DNA from: Microvirgula aerodenitrificans DSM 15089
GTDB lineage: Bacteria > Pseudomonadota > Gammaproteobacteria > Burkholderiales > Aquaspirillaceae
DNA: 64,000 nt
Assembly (NCBI RefSeq): GCF_000620105.1
Contig: NZ_JHVK01000005.1
Location: forward strand, 235,420 to 299,419
Direction of reading: 5' to 3'
A program made the position numbers and the translations under genes. Below, one piece after another: positions 1-9,735 of the stretch. How positions within the stretch are numbered: the stretch's first letter is position 1; every line of letters begins with the position of its first letter. Below the pieces are notes generated by a model that made no database searches, had not been told where the DNA came from, and worked only from the letters and a program-made list of their open reading frames with translations.

Positions 1-59
1 TTTTCAACAGCATCTGGCTGATCCTGTCCATCTGGCGGGCCGGCAAGGACCATGTATGA
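1..59 (+). CDS. C-terminus of a membrane protein (partial)
   Basis: The window opens inside a plus-strand gene. The frame starting at base 3 reads 18 residues, rich in Ile, Leu and Trp and ending in a basic tail (RAGKDHV), before a TGA at 57-59. This looks like the last transmembrane stretch and cytoplasmic tail of an inner-membrane protein. The stop overlaps the ATG of the next gene (ATGA at 56-59), so the two are probably translationally coupled. Too little is present to name it. Confidence 0.5.
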   Translation, partial: FNSIWLILSIWRAGKDHV

Positions 60-877
60 CCCTGCGCACGCCCATCCTGACCTGGCTGACGGCCCTGCTG
101 CTGGCCCAGGCCGCCATCGCCGCCCCGTCGCTGCGGACGCTGAAGCTGAAGCAGCAACGGGGTGAGGACGTGGCCGCCGCGCTGGAACCGCTGCTGGAGC
201 CCGGCGAGCGCGTGGCCGGCCTGCCCGATGCAGTGGTGATCAGCGCCGAACCGATCCGCCAGGCCGAACTCGCCCGGCTGGTGGCCCAGCTCGACAGCCG
301 GCGCCGGCAATGGCGGCTGGAAGTCGACACCTCGGCGCTGCTGCCGCGCCGGCACGCCGCCCCTGCCCGGCCGAACACCGGCCGGGTCGACATCGGCGTG
401 TGGCGTCCCGGCGGCCATGGCCGGCCGGGTGTCGGGGTCGACATCGATGCCGGCGAGATTCCGCTTGGCAGTCGCCCGGCGGTCCCGGCCGACGACGGGC
501 AGTGGCTGGTGGTGGCCGAAGGCGGCAAGGCCCGGGTCGATACCGGCCCGCTGCGGCCCGCCCACTGGGTGCTCGCCTACCCTGACGGCCGCTATTCGCC
601 GCGCCAGCCGTGGCAGACCAGCGGCGGCGGTTTCTGGCTGCAGGCGCGCGCCGACGGCGACGAGGTGGTCCTGACGCTGGCCGTCAGCCCGGGCCAGTTA
701 CCGGCCGGCCGCAATGGCAATACGAGCAGTACCCGGGTGCGCGGACGGCCCGATGCCTGGCTGACGATCGCCAGCGTAGTGCACGAGGCCGACGGCAGCG
801 ACACCCTGGTGCTGGGTCAGGGTGGCAGCCGCTACGCGTCGACCGCCATGGTCCGCGTCCGCCTCACCCGCCCCTGA
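56..877 (+). CDS. Secreted protein with a secretin N-domain-like region
   Basis: A 273-residue protein with a clear signal peptide (hydrophobic core at residues 8-22, cleavage near AIA-AP). Residues 24-95 have the look of a secretin N-domain or NolW-type repeat: a run like LKLKQQRGEDVAAAL, then an LVAQLD turn followed by a short beta strand. Such domains occur in type II/III secretion and type IV pilus secretins. The remaining ~180 residues are beta-rich, low in Lys, and lack the secretin pore domain, so this is not a full secretin. Its start overlaps the end of an upstream membrane-protein gene, suggesting an operon that lies mostly outside the window. The function is unknown; an accessory role at the envelope is inference. 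Confidence 0.6.
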   Translation: MTLRTPILTWLTALLLAQAAIAAPSLRTLKLKQQRGEDVAAALEPLLEPGERVAGLPDAVVISAEPIRQAELARLVAQLDSRRRQWRLEVDTSALLPRRHAAPARPNTGRVDIGVWRPGGHGRPGVGVDIDAGEIPLGSRPAVPADDGQWLVVAEGGKARVDTGPLRPAHWVLAYPDGRYSPRQPWQTSGGGFWLQARADGDEVVLTLAVSPGQLPAGRNGNTSSTRVRGRPDAWLTIASVVHEADGSDTLVLGQGGSRYASTAMVRVRLTRP

Positions 878-937
878 AGCTGCCCAGCGCTGGCCCCAGC
901 CGGTATAATCCGTTTTTGTCCACGCAATCCGCCCGCT

Positions 938-1414
938 ATGGCGCACCAAACCCAATGGAAACCGAACGCGACCGTTGCCGCGATTGTCGAACGCGACGGC
1001 CGCTTCCTGCTGGTCGAGGAACAGACCTCGGCCGGCTTGATGCTCAACCAGCCGGCCGGTCACTGGGAACAGGGCGAAACACTGCTCGCCGCCACCCGCC
1101 GCGAAGCCTATGAGGAAACCGGCTGGCATGTCGAGCCGACCGCGCTGGTCGGCATCTACGCTGCGCCGAAGCGCGACGAGCCCGAGCTGGTCTACTTGCG
1201 CTTCGCCTTTGTCTGCACCGCCCTCGACCATGATGCCGACGCCGTGCTGGATGACGGCATCGTCCGCCCGCTGTGGCTGACGGCTGAGGAAATCGCCGCC
1301 AGCGTCGACCGGCAGCGCAGTTCGCTGGTGTACCGCTGTGTGCAGGATTACCTGGCCGGACGCCGCTACCCGCTCGACCTGCTGACCCACACAGGTTTTC
1401 CCCCGGACCGCTGA
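938..1414 (+). CDS. nudJ: Nudix hydrolase, NudJ type
   Basis: A 158-residue Nudix phosphohydrolase. The Nudix box spans residues ~41-63, with the pattern G-x5-E-x7-REAYEETGW, and supplies the metal-binding glutamates. NudJ family members hydrolyse nucleoside di- and triphosphates and hydroxymethylpyrimidine pyrophosphate. The Asn-Gln-Pro-Ala-Gly-His run just before the box and the C-terminal 'SLVYRCVQDYLAG' region are typical of the NudJ branch. nudJ next to mnmA is a common proteobacterial arrangement, and mnmA lies two genes downstream here, which supports the call. Confidence 0.88.
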   Translation: MAHQTQWKPNATVAAIVERDGRFLLVEEQTSAGLMLNQPAGHWEQGETLLAATRREAYEETGWHVEPTALVGIYAAPKRDEPELVYLRFAFVCTALDHDADAVLDDGIVRPLWLTAEEIAASVDRQRSSLVYRCVQDYLAGRRYPLDLLTHTGFPPDR

Positions 1415-1465
1415 TGCCGTCCGTTCAGGGCCCCGCCCCCGACACCGCTCCCCGCTGGAGAACGC

Positions 1466-2026
1466 ATGCCGCCGACCCGTGCCCTGCTGCCCGTGCTGCT
1501 GATGGTCCTGAATGCAGCCCTGCCTGCCGTTGCGTCCGCCGACGAGGCGTTGCCGCTGTGCTACGGCTACGGCTGCCGTGTCGACACCCGCTTTGCCGTC
1601 AGCACACCGCAGCAGGCGGAAGTGGCGCAGCTGTTTGCCCACGTCGCGACACCGGACGACGAACGCCGCGCCGTCTCGCAGGCCATCGGCCTGCTGGAAC
1701 GGATCGCCGGCGAGCAGACGCCGATCCGGGACGACAAGGGCGGCAATTTCAGCGACGGGACGTCGCCGGGGCGGCGCGACTGCGTCGACCACAGCACCAC
1801 CAATGCCGAATGGCTGCTGTGGCTGCGCGACAAGGGCTGGCTGCGGCTGCACACGCCGGCCGGCAAGGCCTGGCGCGCGCCATGGATAGTGGATCTGCAC
1901 TACACCGCGGTAATGACCGATGCCGGTGGCCGGCAATGGGCGGTGGACAGCTGGTTTTTCGATAACGGACACGATGCGGCCGTGGTGCCGCTGGATGTCT
2001 GGATGAAAGGATATTCCCCGTCATGA
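1466..2026 (+). CDS. Periplasmic protein of unknown function, possibly transglutaminase-like
   Basis: A 186-residue exported protein: signal peptide at residues 1-25 (cleavage near ASA-DE), then a Cys-rich start (LCYGYGC). The rest carries spaced candidate catalytic residues: a Cys in GRRDCVDHS, a His in LHYTAV and an Asp in AVDSWF. That Cys...His...Asp order, with the last Asp followed by SWFFDNG, resembles bacterial transglutaminase-like cysteine peptidases, but this is inference from pattern only. The gene starts 51 bp after nudJ and its stop overlaps the mnmA start by 4 bp (ATGA), so all three are likely co-transcribed. I do not recognise a named family. Confidence 0.7.
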   Translation: MPPTRALLPVLLMVLNAALPAVASADEALPLCYGYGCRVDTRFAVSTPQQAEVAQLFAHVATPDDERRAVSQAIGLLERIAGEQTPIRDDKGGNFSDGTSPGRRDCVDHSTTNAEWLLWLRDKGWLRLHTPAGKAWRAPWIVDLHYTAVMTDAGGRQWAVDSWFFDNGHDAAVVPLDVWMKGYSPS

Positions 2027-3099
2027 CGGAGAAAAAACGCATCGTCGTCGGCCTGTCCGGCGGCGTCGACTCGTCGGTGACCGCTCACCTGCTCAAGCAG
2101 CAAGGGCATGAAGTCATCGGCGTGTTCATGCAAAATTGGGAAGACGACAACGACGACGACTACTGCTCGATCAAGCAGGACTCGCTCGACGCCATGAGCG
2201 TGGCCGACCGGCTGGGCATCGACATGGAGATCGTCAACTTCGCCGCCGAGTACAAGGACCGCGTGTTCCAGTACTTCCTCGACGAGTATGCCGCCGGCCG
2301 CACGCCGAACCCGGACGTGCTGTGCAATGCCGAGATCAAGTTCAAGGCCTTTCTCGACTACGCCATGACCCTCGGCGCCGACTGTATCGCCACCGGCCAC
2401 TACGCGCGCAAGCTGGAGCGCGACGGCCGGCATTACCTGCTCAAGGGCGTCGACCCGGGCAAGGACCAGAGCTATTTCCTGTACCGGCTGTCGCCGGCGC
2501 AGCTGTCGAAGTCGCTGTTCCCGCTCGGCGGGCTGCACAAGACCGAGGTCCGCCGCATCGCCGCCGGGATCGGCCTGCCGAATGCGGCCAAGAAGGACTC
2601 GACCGGCATCTGCTTTATCGGCGAACGCCCGTTCCGCGCCTTCCTGCAGCGCTACCTGCCGACCCAGCCCGGCCCGATGGTCACGCCGGAAGGCCGCACG
2701 GTCGGCGAACATCAGGGGCTGATGTACTACACCCTCGGCCAGCGCAAGGGCCTGAATATCGGCGGCGACAAGGCCGGCAATGGCGAGCCGTGGTTTGTCG
2801 CCGGCAAGGACATGGCCAGCAATACCCTGATCGTGGTCCAGGGCCACGGCCACCCGCTGCTGCTGAAACCGGTACTGGAAGCCTCGCAACTGAGCTGGAC
2901 GCTCGGCGAGGCGCCGGCCGATGGCGACTATGCGGCCAAGAACCGCTACCGGATGAGTGATGCCGCCTGTCGCCTCGACACGCTGTCGCCGGAACGCATC
3001 CGGCTGACTTTCACCGACCCGCAATGGGCGGTGACGCCGGGCCAGTCGGCCGTCCTGTACGACGGCGACATCTGTCTCGGCGGCGGCGTCATCGTCTGA
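2023..3099 (+). CDS. mnmA: tRNA-specific 2-thiouridylase MnmA
   Basis: A 358-residue enzyme that thiolates U34 of the Lys, Glu and Gln tRNAs in the cytoplasm, using ATP and a persulfide relay. The PP-loop motif GLSGGVDSS is at residues ~9-17. The first catalytic Cys is in the LCNAEIKFK segment (~103) and the second in TGICFIG (~199); the Y-Y-T-L-G-Q-R-K-G segment of the central domain is present. Length is normal. Its ATG overlaps the previous stop, and it converges with the EamA transporter gene with only 4 bp between stops. Confidence 0.97.
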   Translation: MTEKKRIVVGLSGGVDSSVTAHLLKQQGHEVIGVFMQNWEDDNDDDYCSIKQDSLDAMSVADRLGIDMEIVNFAAEYKDRVFQYFLDEYAAGRTPNPDVLCNAEIKFKAFLDYAMTLGADCIATGHYARKLERDGRHYLLKGVDPGKDQSYFLYRLSPAQLSKSLFPLGGLHKTEVRRIAAGIGLPNAAKKDSTGICFIGERPFRAFLQRYLPTQPGPMVTPEGRTVGEHQGLMYYTLGQRKGLNIGGDKAGNGEPWFVAGKDMASNTLIVVQGHGHPLLLKPVLEASQLSWTLGEAPADGDYAAKNRYRMSDAACRLDTLSPERIRLTFTDPQWAVTPGQSAVLYDGDICLGGGVIV

Positions 3100-3103
3100 G
3101 CAT

Positions 3104-3967
3104 TCAGCGCCGCGCCAGCACCACGCCGGCCGCCACCACGGCCATGCCGGCGATGGCCAGCGGCGTCAGCCGTTCGCCGAACAGGGCAAAGGCCATCAGT
3201 GCGGTGGTCGGTGGTGTCAGATAGAACAGGCTGGCGACGCCGACCGACTCGCCATGGCGGATCAGCCAGTTCAGCAGGCTGATCGCGCCGATCGACAGCA
3301 CCAGCACCAGCCAGCCAAGCGCAAAGGCGAACGATCCGTTCCAGACGATGTGCATGGACTCGAACCATGGCGCGACAGCACCGGTCGCCAGCGCACAGGC
3401 GGTGAACTGCACCACGCCGCCGGTGCGCCAGTCGAAGTGCGGCACGAAGCGCTTCTGGTACAGCGTACCCAGGGTGATGCCGAACAGCGCGGCCACGACC
3501 GGCAGCAGCAGCGGCAGCATGTCGTGGCCGATGCTCAGCCGTGGCCAGACCGTCATCGTCACCCCGGCCAGACTCAGCAGCAGACCGGCCCACTGCCGCC
3601 GGCCGACCGGAGCCCGGAACCAGGCCGCCACCAGCACGGCGGTCAGAATGGGCTGCAGGCCCACCACCAGTGCCGTCAGCCCCGGCGACAATCCACGGGA
3701 AATGGCACTGAACACGCCGGCCAGATAGACCGCATGCACCAGCAGGCCGGTGACGGCCAGATGGGCGACCATGCGCCGGCTGTCCGGCCACGGCGCGCGC
3801 ATGAGTAGCGCCAGCACGGTCAGCAGCAAGGCGGTACAGCCATAGCGCACCAGCAGGAACGTCAGCGGTTCGGCATAGGGCAGGCCGAACCTGGCGCCGA
3901 TAAAGCCGGTACTCCACAGAATGACGAACAGAACGGGCCACAGCGGGCGCAACGCGGCAGAGGACAT
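3104..3967 (-). CDS. EamA/DMT-superfamily transporter
   Basis: With the start chosen at 3967 (MSSAALRPLW) the protein is 287 residues with about ten hydrophobic segments, in two EamA repeats, the usual size for this family. A longer reading is possible, but the extra N-terminus is Arg/Pro-rich and lacks membrane character. The segment PVLFVILWSTGFIGARFGLPYAEP is characteristic of RhaT/YdcZ-like drug and metabolite exporters. The substrate cannot be deduced. It converges on mnmA, so the two are not co-transcribed. Confidence 0.85.
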   Translation of the reverse strand: MSSAALRPLWPVLFVILWSTGFIGARFGLPYAEPLTFLLVRYGCTALLLTVLALLMRAPWPDSRRMVAHLAVTGLLVHAVYLAGVFSAISRGLSPGLTALVVGLQPILTAVLVAAWFRAPVGRRQWAGLLLSLAGVTMTVWPRLSIGHDMLPLLLPVVAALFGITLGTLYQKRFVPHFDWRTGGVVQFTACALATGAVAPWFESMHIVWNGSFAFALGWLVLVLSIGAISLLNWLIRHGESVGVASLFYLTPPTTALMAFALFGERLTPLAIAGMAVVAAGVVLARR

Positions 3968-4237
3968 GACACAGGACCGGCAATGACGGCCGGCCATGGT
4001 AATGACATTGACCACAGACGGCGAGTGGCGAATCCCCTGCCCCGCAGCCATTTGCCTGCAGGGGATGCAGCGCCGGCCCCACCGTCGCCGCCGGCATGGT
4101 CTCGTTCGACATCCCGCTGGCACTCCCCGCCGCTTCCGGACCAGTGGGGAAAATGCCTACTGCCTGTCAATGGGGCTGAGGTCCGCCCAATATTCCATTT
4201 CCAGACTGTATTCCACAGCAGAACTTCCAGGCAATGA

Positions 4238-4274
4238 ATGACGGGCCGGCCCGTAACCCAGGCCGACCCGTCAT
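4238..4274. terminator. Imperfect inverted repeat downstream of metG; nothing else in 3968-4291
   Basis: Arms of 13 bases (4238-4250 and 4262-4274) pair with one mismatch. The repeat sits 17 bp beyond the metG stop and may end metG transcription, although neither side has a U-tract. The rest of this 324-bp gap holds no convincing gene; it contains the 5' region of the EamA transporter gene. Confidence 0.4.
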
Positions 4275-4291
4275 GATCCTGCAGCCATCAA

Positions 4292-6349
4292 TCAGCTCAC
4301 GCGCATGCCCGGCTTGGCGCCTCTGTCGACATCGAGCAGGAACAGCCCCTGCGAGTCGTCATTGCCGCTGGCGCAGACAATCATCCCCTCGGACACGCCG
4401 AAGCGCATCTTGCGCGGTGCAAGGTTGGCGACGACGATGACCTGGCGGCCGATCAGTTTTTCCGGCTCCGGATAGGCGCTGCGGATGCCGGAGAAGATCT
4501 GCCGGGTTTCAAAGCCGAGATCGACCTTGAAGCGCAGCAGCTTGTCGGAACCCTCAACCAGACCGGCTTCCAGCACCGTGCCGACCCGCAGATCGAGTTT
4601 GGCGAAGTCGGCGATGCCGATGGTGTCGTCCAGCGGCTCGACGCCGAGGCTGGCCGGCGTCACGGCGGCAGGCGTGCTCTGCTTGTTCGCCTCGACCAGC
4701 TTTTCGATCAGCACCGGTTCGACGCGCTGCATCAGATGCTGGTACGGCTTGACTGCATGACCCAGCAGCAGCGTCTGCGCATCGTTCCAGTTCAGCGGTG
4801 CGACATCGAGGAAGGCCTCGATATCGGTCGCCAGCTTCGGCAGTACCGGTTTCAGGTAAATCGCCAGGATGCGGAAGGCATTGATCAGCACGGTGCACAC
4901 ATCGTGCAGGCGCGCTTCCTCCCCTTCCTGACGGGCCAGCTCCCACGGCTTGTTCGCGTCGACATAGACATTGACCGCATCGGCCAGCGCCATGATGTCG
5001 CGCAGCGCACGGCCATATTCGCGGGCCTCGTAGGCGGCGGCAATGCCGTCAGCCTGGGCGCGCAGGGTATCGAGCAGCGGGAGGTCGGCAATCTGTGCGG
5101 ACAGGCGGCCCTCGAAGCGCCTGGTCAGGAAACCGGCGGCGCGGCTGGCGATATTGATGAACTTGCCAACCAGGTCGGCATTCACCCGGGCGACGAAGTC
5201 GTCCAGGCTCAGGTCGATGTCCTCAATGCGGCTGTTGAGCTTGGCGGCGATGTAATAGCGCATCCACTCCGGGTTCAGCCCGCAGTCGAGGTAGCTGCGC
5301 GCGGTGATGAAGGTGCCGCGCGACTTCGACATCTTCTGGCCGTCGACGGTCAGGAAGCCGTGCGCGAACACGCCGGTCGGCGCGCGATAGCCGGCGAACT
5401 TCAGCGTGGCCGGCCAGAACAGCGCGTGGAAATACAGGATGTCCTTGCCGATGAAGTGGTACAGCTCGGCGTCGGAATCGGCGTTGAAATAGCTGTCGAA
5501 GTCGATGCCGGTGCGGTCGCACAGGTTCTTGAACGACGCCATGTAGCCGATCGGCGCGTCGAGCCACACATAGAAGTACTTGCCCGGCGCATCCGGAATC
5601 TCGAAGCCGAAGTACGGCGCATCGCGCGAGATGTCCCAGTCCTGCAGACCGCCTTCGATCCACTCGTTCATCTTGTTCAGCGCTTCCGGCTGCAGGTGCG
5701 GCTGTGACACGCCGTCGGCGCGCAGCGTGCTGCCGGTGGTCCATTCACGCAGGAAGTCGGTGCATTCGCCGAGGCGGAAGAAGAAGTGCTCGCTGCTGCG
5801 CAGCACCGGCGTCGCGCCGGACACGGCCGAGTACGGATTTTTCAGTTCGGTCGGGCTGTAGGTCGCGCCGCAGACTTCGCAGTTGTCGCCGTACTGGTCC
5901 CTGGCCGCGCACTTCGGACACTCGCCCTTGACGAAGCGGTCCGGCAGGAACATCTGCTTTTCCGGGTCGTACAGCTGCTCGATGGTGCGGCTGACGATCT
6001 TGTCGTTGGCACTGAGCTTGCGGTAGATCTGCTCGGAGAACTGCTTGTTCTCCGGCGAATTGGTCGAATAGTAGTTGTCATAACCGATATGGAAGCCGCT
6101 GAAATCGGCCAGGTGCTCGGTCTTGACCCGCTCGATCAGCTGTTCCGGCGTTACGCCCTGCTTTTCCGCCGCCAGCATGACCGGCGTGCCGTGGGTGTCG
6201 TCGGCACAGACATAGTGGCATTCATGCCCGCGCATCTTCTGGAAACGCACCCACACGTCGGTCTGGATGTGCTCGACCATATGGCCGAGGTGGATGGCCC
6301 CGTTGGCGTAAGGGAGGGCACTCGTCACCAAAATTTTGCGTTGCGTCAT
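4292..6349 (-). CDS. metG: Methionyl-tRNA synthetase
   Basis: A 685-residue class I aminoacyl-tRNA synthetase that charges tRNA-Met. Visible landmarks: the HIGH-type motif HLGH near residue 22, a four-cysteine zinc knuckle (CPKC...CEVC, residues ~143-159), the KMSKS signature followed by RG (~335), an anticodon-binding helical domain, and a C-terminal EMAP/Trbp111 tRNA-binding domain (from ~580, with [11 protein letters not shown]) that dimerises the enzyme. The size matches the long bacterial form. The start ATG is preceded by GAGACATCCTG on the minus strand. Confidence 0.97.
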   Translation of the reverse strand: MTQRKILVTSALPYANGAIHLGHMVEHIQTDVWVRFQKMRGHECHYVCADDTHGTPVMLAAEKQGVTPEQLIERVKTEHLADFSGFHIGYDNYYSTNSPENKQFSEQIYRKLSANDKIVSRTIEQLYDPEKQMFLPDRFVKGECPKCAARDQYGDNCEVCGATYSPTELKNPYSAVSGATPVLRSSEHFFFRLGECTDFLREWTTGSTLRADGVSQPHLQPEALNKMNEWIEGGLQDWDISRDAPYFGFEIPDAPGKYFYVWLDAPIGYMASFKNLCDRTGIDFDSYFNADSDAELYHFIGKDILYFHALFWPATLKFAGYRAPTGVFAHGFLTVDGQKMSKSRGTFITARSYLDCGLNPEWMRYYIAAKLNSRIEDIDLSLDDFVARVNADLVGKFINIASRAAGFLTRRFEGRLSAQIADLPLLDTLRAQADGIAAAYEAREYGRALRDIMALADAVNVYVDANKPWELARQEGEEARLHDVCTVLINAFRILAIYLKPVLPKLATDIEAFLDVAPLNWNDAQTLLLGHAVKPYQHLMQRVEPVLIEKLVEANKQSTPAAVTPASLGVEPLDDTIGIADFAKLDLRVGTVLEAGLVEGSDKLLRFKVDLGFETRQIFSGIRSAYPEPEKLIGRQVIVVANLAPRKMRFGVSEGMIVCASGNDDSQGLFLLDVDRGAKPGMRVS

Positions 6350-6436
6350 CAGGATGTCTCTTCTGGAATCTCAAGCGAACGATTATAGCGACAAAGCACG
6401 CCGTACCGGGGAGCCGGGATGGCGCGCAGCCGTGGT

Positions 6437-7687
6437 CTACGACTGGCTGACGAGGGCCGGCTCGCCGGATTCGCGAGCGCGGGCGGCCATCGCGCGCTGC
6501 AGCACGCCGCGCGACAGCCACAGGTACAGCGCGGTCGAACAGGCTGACAGCGCGGCATAACCGACCTCGCCCCACTGCAGATAGGCGAACTTCAGCCCCT
6601 CGATGCCGAACACGTACACCACCATCGACAGCATGCCGACCGAGGCGGCGACCGTGCCCTTGGCGATCGGACTGGCGGTCAGCGCAAAACGGTACAGCAC
6701 CGCAAAGCACAGCCCCTCGCCCAGCGAGGTCAGGCTGATGCCGGCAATGATCCAGAACCACGGCACGCTGGTCAGCAGACAGCCGGCCAGCATCAGCGTC
6801 GCGCCGAGCATTTGCGGCAGACGGCCGACCACGACCGAACGGCCGAGTTGCCAGCGGTCGGAAACCCGGACCAGGATCAGGTTGCCGGCAATCAGCGCGC
6901 CGAACACCGGGATCTGCCACAGCCCGTATTCCAGCGTGCTCATGCCGCCGTCCTCGATCAGGAACACCGGCGACAGCGCGATCCAGCCGAGCAGCGGCAG
7001 CGCCATGAACGGCATGCACAGCGAGGCGGTGATAAAGCCGCGGTCGGTCAGCACCGCACGGTAGTCGCGGCCGATCTGTGACAGCGGCAGCGGGCCGCTG
7101 CCGGGCTGTACCGTCTCCGGCATGAAATACCACAGGCCCAGCCAGCCGAGTGCGGCGATGGCGGCAATCAGCACGAAAATCGAGCGCCACGGCCAGATTT
7201 CGATCAGCACCGCCCCGGCCACCGGCCCCAGCAGCGGCGCGATCAGCGCCACATTGGCCATCAGCGCCGTGACCTTGATCGCCGTATTCTCGTCAAAGGC
7301 TTCCTGCACGGCGGCATAGCCGACTGCGGCGATAAAGCACAGGCCGACGCCCTGCAGCACGCGCATCGCAATAAAGGATTCGATGCCGCCGACCCACAGC
7401 ATGGCCAGACAGCTGAGCACGAACAGCGCCACGCCGGCGAGCATCACCGGCCGGCGGCCGATACGGTCCGACAGCGGCCCGAGCAGCCACGGCACGGTGA
7501 TGCCGCCCAGCAGGAAGGCGGTCATCGACGTGGCGACCCACGAAATGTCGACGCCGAACTCGGCCACCACGTGCAGCATGCCGGGCTGGATCATGTCGTT
7601 GGCGATATAGACCGCAAATTCGAACAGCACCAGCGCCAGCGGGAAGCACAGGACGGACAGGGTCAGGGTAGTGATTTTCTTCTGCAT
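6437..7687 (-). CDS. mdfA: MdfA-family multidrug efflux MFS transporter
   Basis: A 416-residue, 12-TM major-facilitator proton antiporter. It aligns well by eye with E. coli MdfA: the N-terminal FEFAVYIANDMIQPGM segment, motif A as LGPLSDRIGRRPVML (~70-84), the strongly conserved ALMANVALIAPLLGP of TM5, and FGALIAGNL in TM8. The Glu and Asp in TM1 (FE and ND) match the MdfA substrate/proton residues. I chose the start at 7687 (MQKK) because the upstream in-frame extension is Arg-rich and unlike the family. It is separated from metG by 87 bp and may be expressed independently. Confidence 0.9.
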   Translation of the reverse strand: MQKKITTLTLSVLCFPLALVLFEFAVYIANDMIQPGMLHVVAEFGVDISWVATSMTAFLLGGITVPWLLGPLSDRIGRRPVMLAGVALFVLSCLAMLWVGGIESFIAMRVLQGVGLCFIAAVGYAAVQEAFDENTAIKVTALMANVALIAPLLGPVAGAVLIEIWPWRSIFVLIAAIAALGWLGLWYFMPETVQPGSGPLPLSQIGRDYRAVLTDRGFITASLCMPFMALPLLGWIALSPVFLIEDGGMSTLEYGLWQIPVFGALIAGNLILVRVSDRWQLGRSVVVGRLPQMLGATLMLAGCLLTSVPWFWIIAGISLTSLGEGLCFAVLYRFALTASPIAKGTVAASVGMLSMVVYVFGIEGLKFAYLQWGEVGYAALSACSTALYLWLSRGVLQRAMAARARESGEPALVSQS

Positions 7688-8015
7688 GGTTTTCAGCCAG
7701 TTGCGACGCCCCCGGCATGCGGCCTCCTGATCGGAAGGCCGGGCGGAGCGGGCCCGTGCGGCAGCCAGGCAGCGGCAGGGGCGGTTCTGTACGGGGAAGG
7801 AAGGCCGGCGCGCAGCGGGCCTGTTCCGGGAGATATCGAGCCTGACGGCCGCGCGTGACGCGACCATGATGGCGACAAGAAGCGGCGATCCGGGCAGGAG
7901 AAGGGCCGGGCTCGCGGCGGCGTCACGGCCTGGACGGGAGTTGTTCCGGGCGGACGTAGCGGGCGATTATACCAGCGGGCACGCAAGCGAACGTTCAGAT
8001 ACGGGACATGTCCGT
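7688..8015. other. Intergenic region upstream of mdfA
   Basis: These 328 bases are G+C-rich and hold no ORF that looks protein-coding. They are the 5' region of mdfA and the 3' region of the small gene at 8016-8318. I see no strong promoter or hairpin. Confidence 0.5.
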
Positions 8016-8318
8016 TCAGTAACCGCCGCGTTCATCCACCGGCAGCGGGCTGGCCGGCACGGCCGGCGGCGAGTCGCTCCGCTCCGACGGGCGGCGCAGA
8101 CGCCGTCCGTCGCGCTCGACCCGGCGTGGATTGCGTTCGACCCGGCGGTCGACCTGACGCCCGTTGCGTGCCGCGCCATCGTCCGGCACAGCCGCGTCGC
8201 CATCGCCGGGCATGCCCTGCACCAGCGGCGCGGGCTGCGGCACCAGCGGCAGCACCAGACCGTTGGCGTCGACGGTGGCGGCCAGCGTCGACAGCATCAC
8301 TGCCAGCAGACGTGGCAT
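8016..8318 (-). CDS. Small secreted Arg/Pro-rich protein (hypothetical)
   Basis: A possible 100-residue protein with a short signal-peptide-like start (MPRLLAVMLSTLAATVDANG), a Pro/Leu stretch, then an Arg-rich tail with repeated R-x-x-R units (QVDRRVERNPRRVERDGRR). It sits between mdfA and the divergent apbC. The exported start and regular basic repeats argue for a real gene, but the region is G+C-rich and chance ORFs are common there. No family recognised; confidence is limited. Confidence 0.42.
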   Translation of the reverse strand: MPRLLAVMLSTLAATVDANGLVLPLVPQPAPLVQGMPGDGDAAVPDDGAARNGRQVDRRVERNPRRVERDGRRLRRPSERSDSPPAVPASPLPVDERGGY

Positions 8319-8499
8319 CAGGGCATCCCCGTTTCATTCGCACTGTTTTCATCATGGCCGACCGGCCGTCCCGTCGCCAGTGTACGCTGCCGCCCCCTCT
8401 GCCCTCCAGCCCGCGCGAACCGGCGTGCAGCGTAGACGCTGGCGCGATAAACCGAGTAAAGTGCTCGGGTATTCGTATCATCCGCCCGGAATTCACACC

Positions 8500-9642
8500 A
8501 TGCTGTCCAAACTGACCCAGCTGTTCAAATCCGCCGACGCGCCCGCCGCCGACCACAGTGGCGAAGCCGAGCTGCTCGATGCCGTCCAGGCCCTGGTCGA
8601 TCCCGACACCGGCAAGACCTATGCCGAGGCAAAGGCGATCAGGAATGTTCGCCAGTCCGCATCGGCCATCGGCCTCGACATCGTGCTCGCCTACCCGGCG
8701 CAAAGCCGCCATGACGCGATCCGCGCCCAGTTCGCCGAGGCACTGGCCACGCTGGCCGGCACGCGCCAGATCGACATCGCCGTGTCCAGCCAGATCACCG
8801 GCCACGCCGTGCAGCGCGGCATCCCGCTGCTGCCGGGCGTCAAGAACGTCATCGCCGTCGCCAGCGGCAAGGGTGGCGTCGGCAAGTCGACCACCACCGT
8901 CAATCTGGCGCTGGCGCTGGCGGCCGAAGGCGCGCGGGTCGGCATTCTCGACGCCGACATCTACGGCCCGTCCCAGCCGCTGATGATGGGGCTGCAGGGC
9001 CAGCGTCCCGCGTCCCCGGACAACAAGTCGCTCGTCCCGGTCGAGAACTATGGCGTGCAGACAATGTCGATGGGCTATCTGGTCGATGACGACCAGGCCA
9101 TGGTCTGGCGCGGCCCGATGGTCACCCAGGCGCTGATGCAACTGCTGAACGACACCCGCTGGGACGCGCTCGACTACCTGCTGATCGACCTGCCCCCGGG
9201 CACCGGCGACGTACAGCTGACGCTGTCGCAGAAGATCCCGGTCACCGGCGCGGTCATCGTCACCACGCCGCAGGACATCGCGCTGCTCGATGCCAAAAAG
9301 GGACTGCGCATGTTCGAGAAGGTCGGCGTGCCGGTACTCGGCATCGTCGAGAACATGTCGGTCCACATCTGCTCGAACTGCGGCCATGTCGAAGCGATTT
9401 TCGGCGAAGGCGGCGGGCAGAAAATGGCCGAGCAGTACCACGTCGAGCTGATCGGCCAGTTGCCGCTCGACCTGTCGATCCGCCTCGCGGTCGACGAAGG
9501 CCGCCCGAGCGTGATCGCCGATCCTGACGGCACGATCGCCGCCATTTACAAGCAGATCGCCCGCCGCGTCGCGGTCAAGGTCGGGGAAAAGGCGCGCGAC
9601 TACAGCTCGCGACTGCCGAAGATCGTGGTCCAGAACACCTGA
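8500..9642 (+). CDS. apbC: Iron-sulfur cluster carrier protein ApbC (Mrp/NBP35 family)
   Basis: A 380-residue P-loop NTPase that binds and transfers Fe-S clusters in the cytoplasm. The N-terminal DUF59/MIP18-like domain spans ~1-100; the deviant Walker A GKGGVGKST follows at ~128-136, then DADIYGPSQP and DLPPGTGD. The cluster-binding CxxC is present (ICSNCG, ~287-292). The start at 8500 gives the usual length; an earlier in-frame start would add an unrelated Arg/Ser-rich stretch. metG and apbC lie back to back in many betaproteobacteria. A hairpin follows the stop. Confidence 0.95.
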   Translation: MLSKLTQLFKSADAPAADHSGEAELLDAVQALVDPDTGKTYAEAKAIRNVRQSASAIGLDIVLAYPAQSRHDAIRAQFAEALATLAGTRQIDIAVSSQITGHAVQRGIPLLPGVKNVIAVASGKGGVGKSTTTVNLALALAAEGARVGILDADIYGPSQPLMMGLQGQRPASPDNKSLVPVENYGVQTMSMGYLVDDDQAMVWRGPMVTQALMQLLNDTRWDALDYLLIDLPPGTGDVQLTLSQKIPVTGAVIVTTPQDIALLDAKKGLRMFEKVGVPVLGIVENMSVHICSNCGHVEAIFGEGGGQKMAEQYHVELIGQLPLDLSIRLAVDEGRPSVIADPDGTIAAIYKQIARRVAVKVGEKARDYSSRLPKIVVQNT

Positions 9643-9649
9643 CCCGCGC

Positions 9650-9679
9650 AGCGAACATGCGCGCTGTCGCATGTTCGCT
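9650..9679 (+). terminator. Terminator after apbC
   Basis: A perfect 12-bp stem (9650-9661 with 9668-9679) around a 6-base loop begins 7 bp past the apbC stop. The U-tract is weak (CTTGCC), but the stem is strong and well placed. Confidence 0.7.
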
Positions 9680-9735
9680 CTTGCCGCCGGTCCGCTGCTT
9701 CGGCAGAATCGGCGGACTCATTCCGTTGTGGCGCC

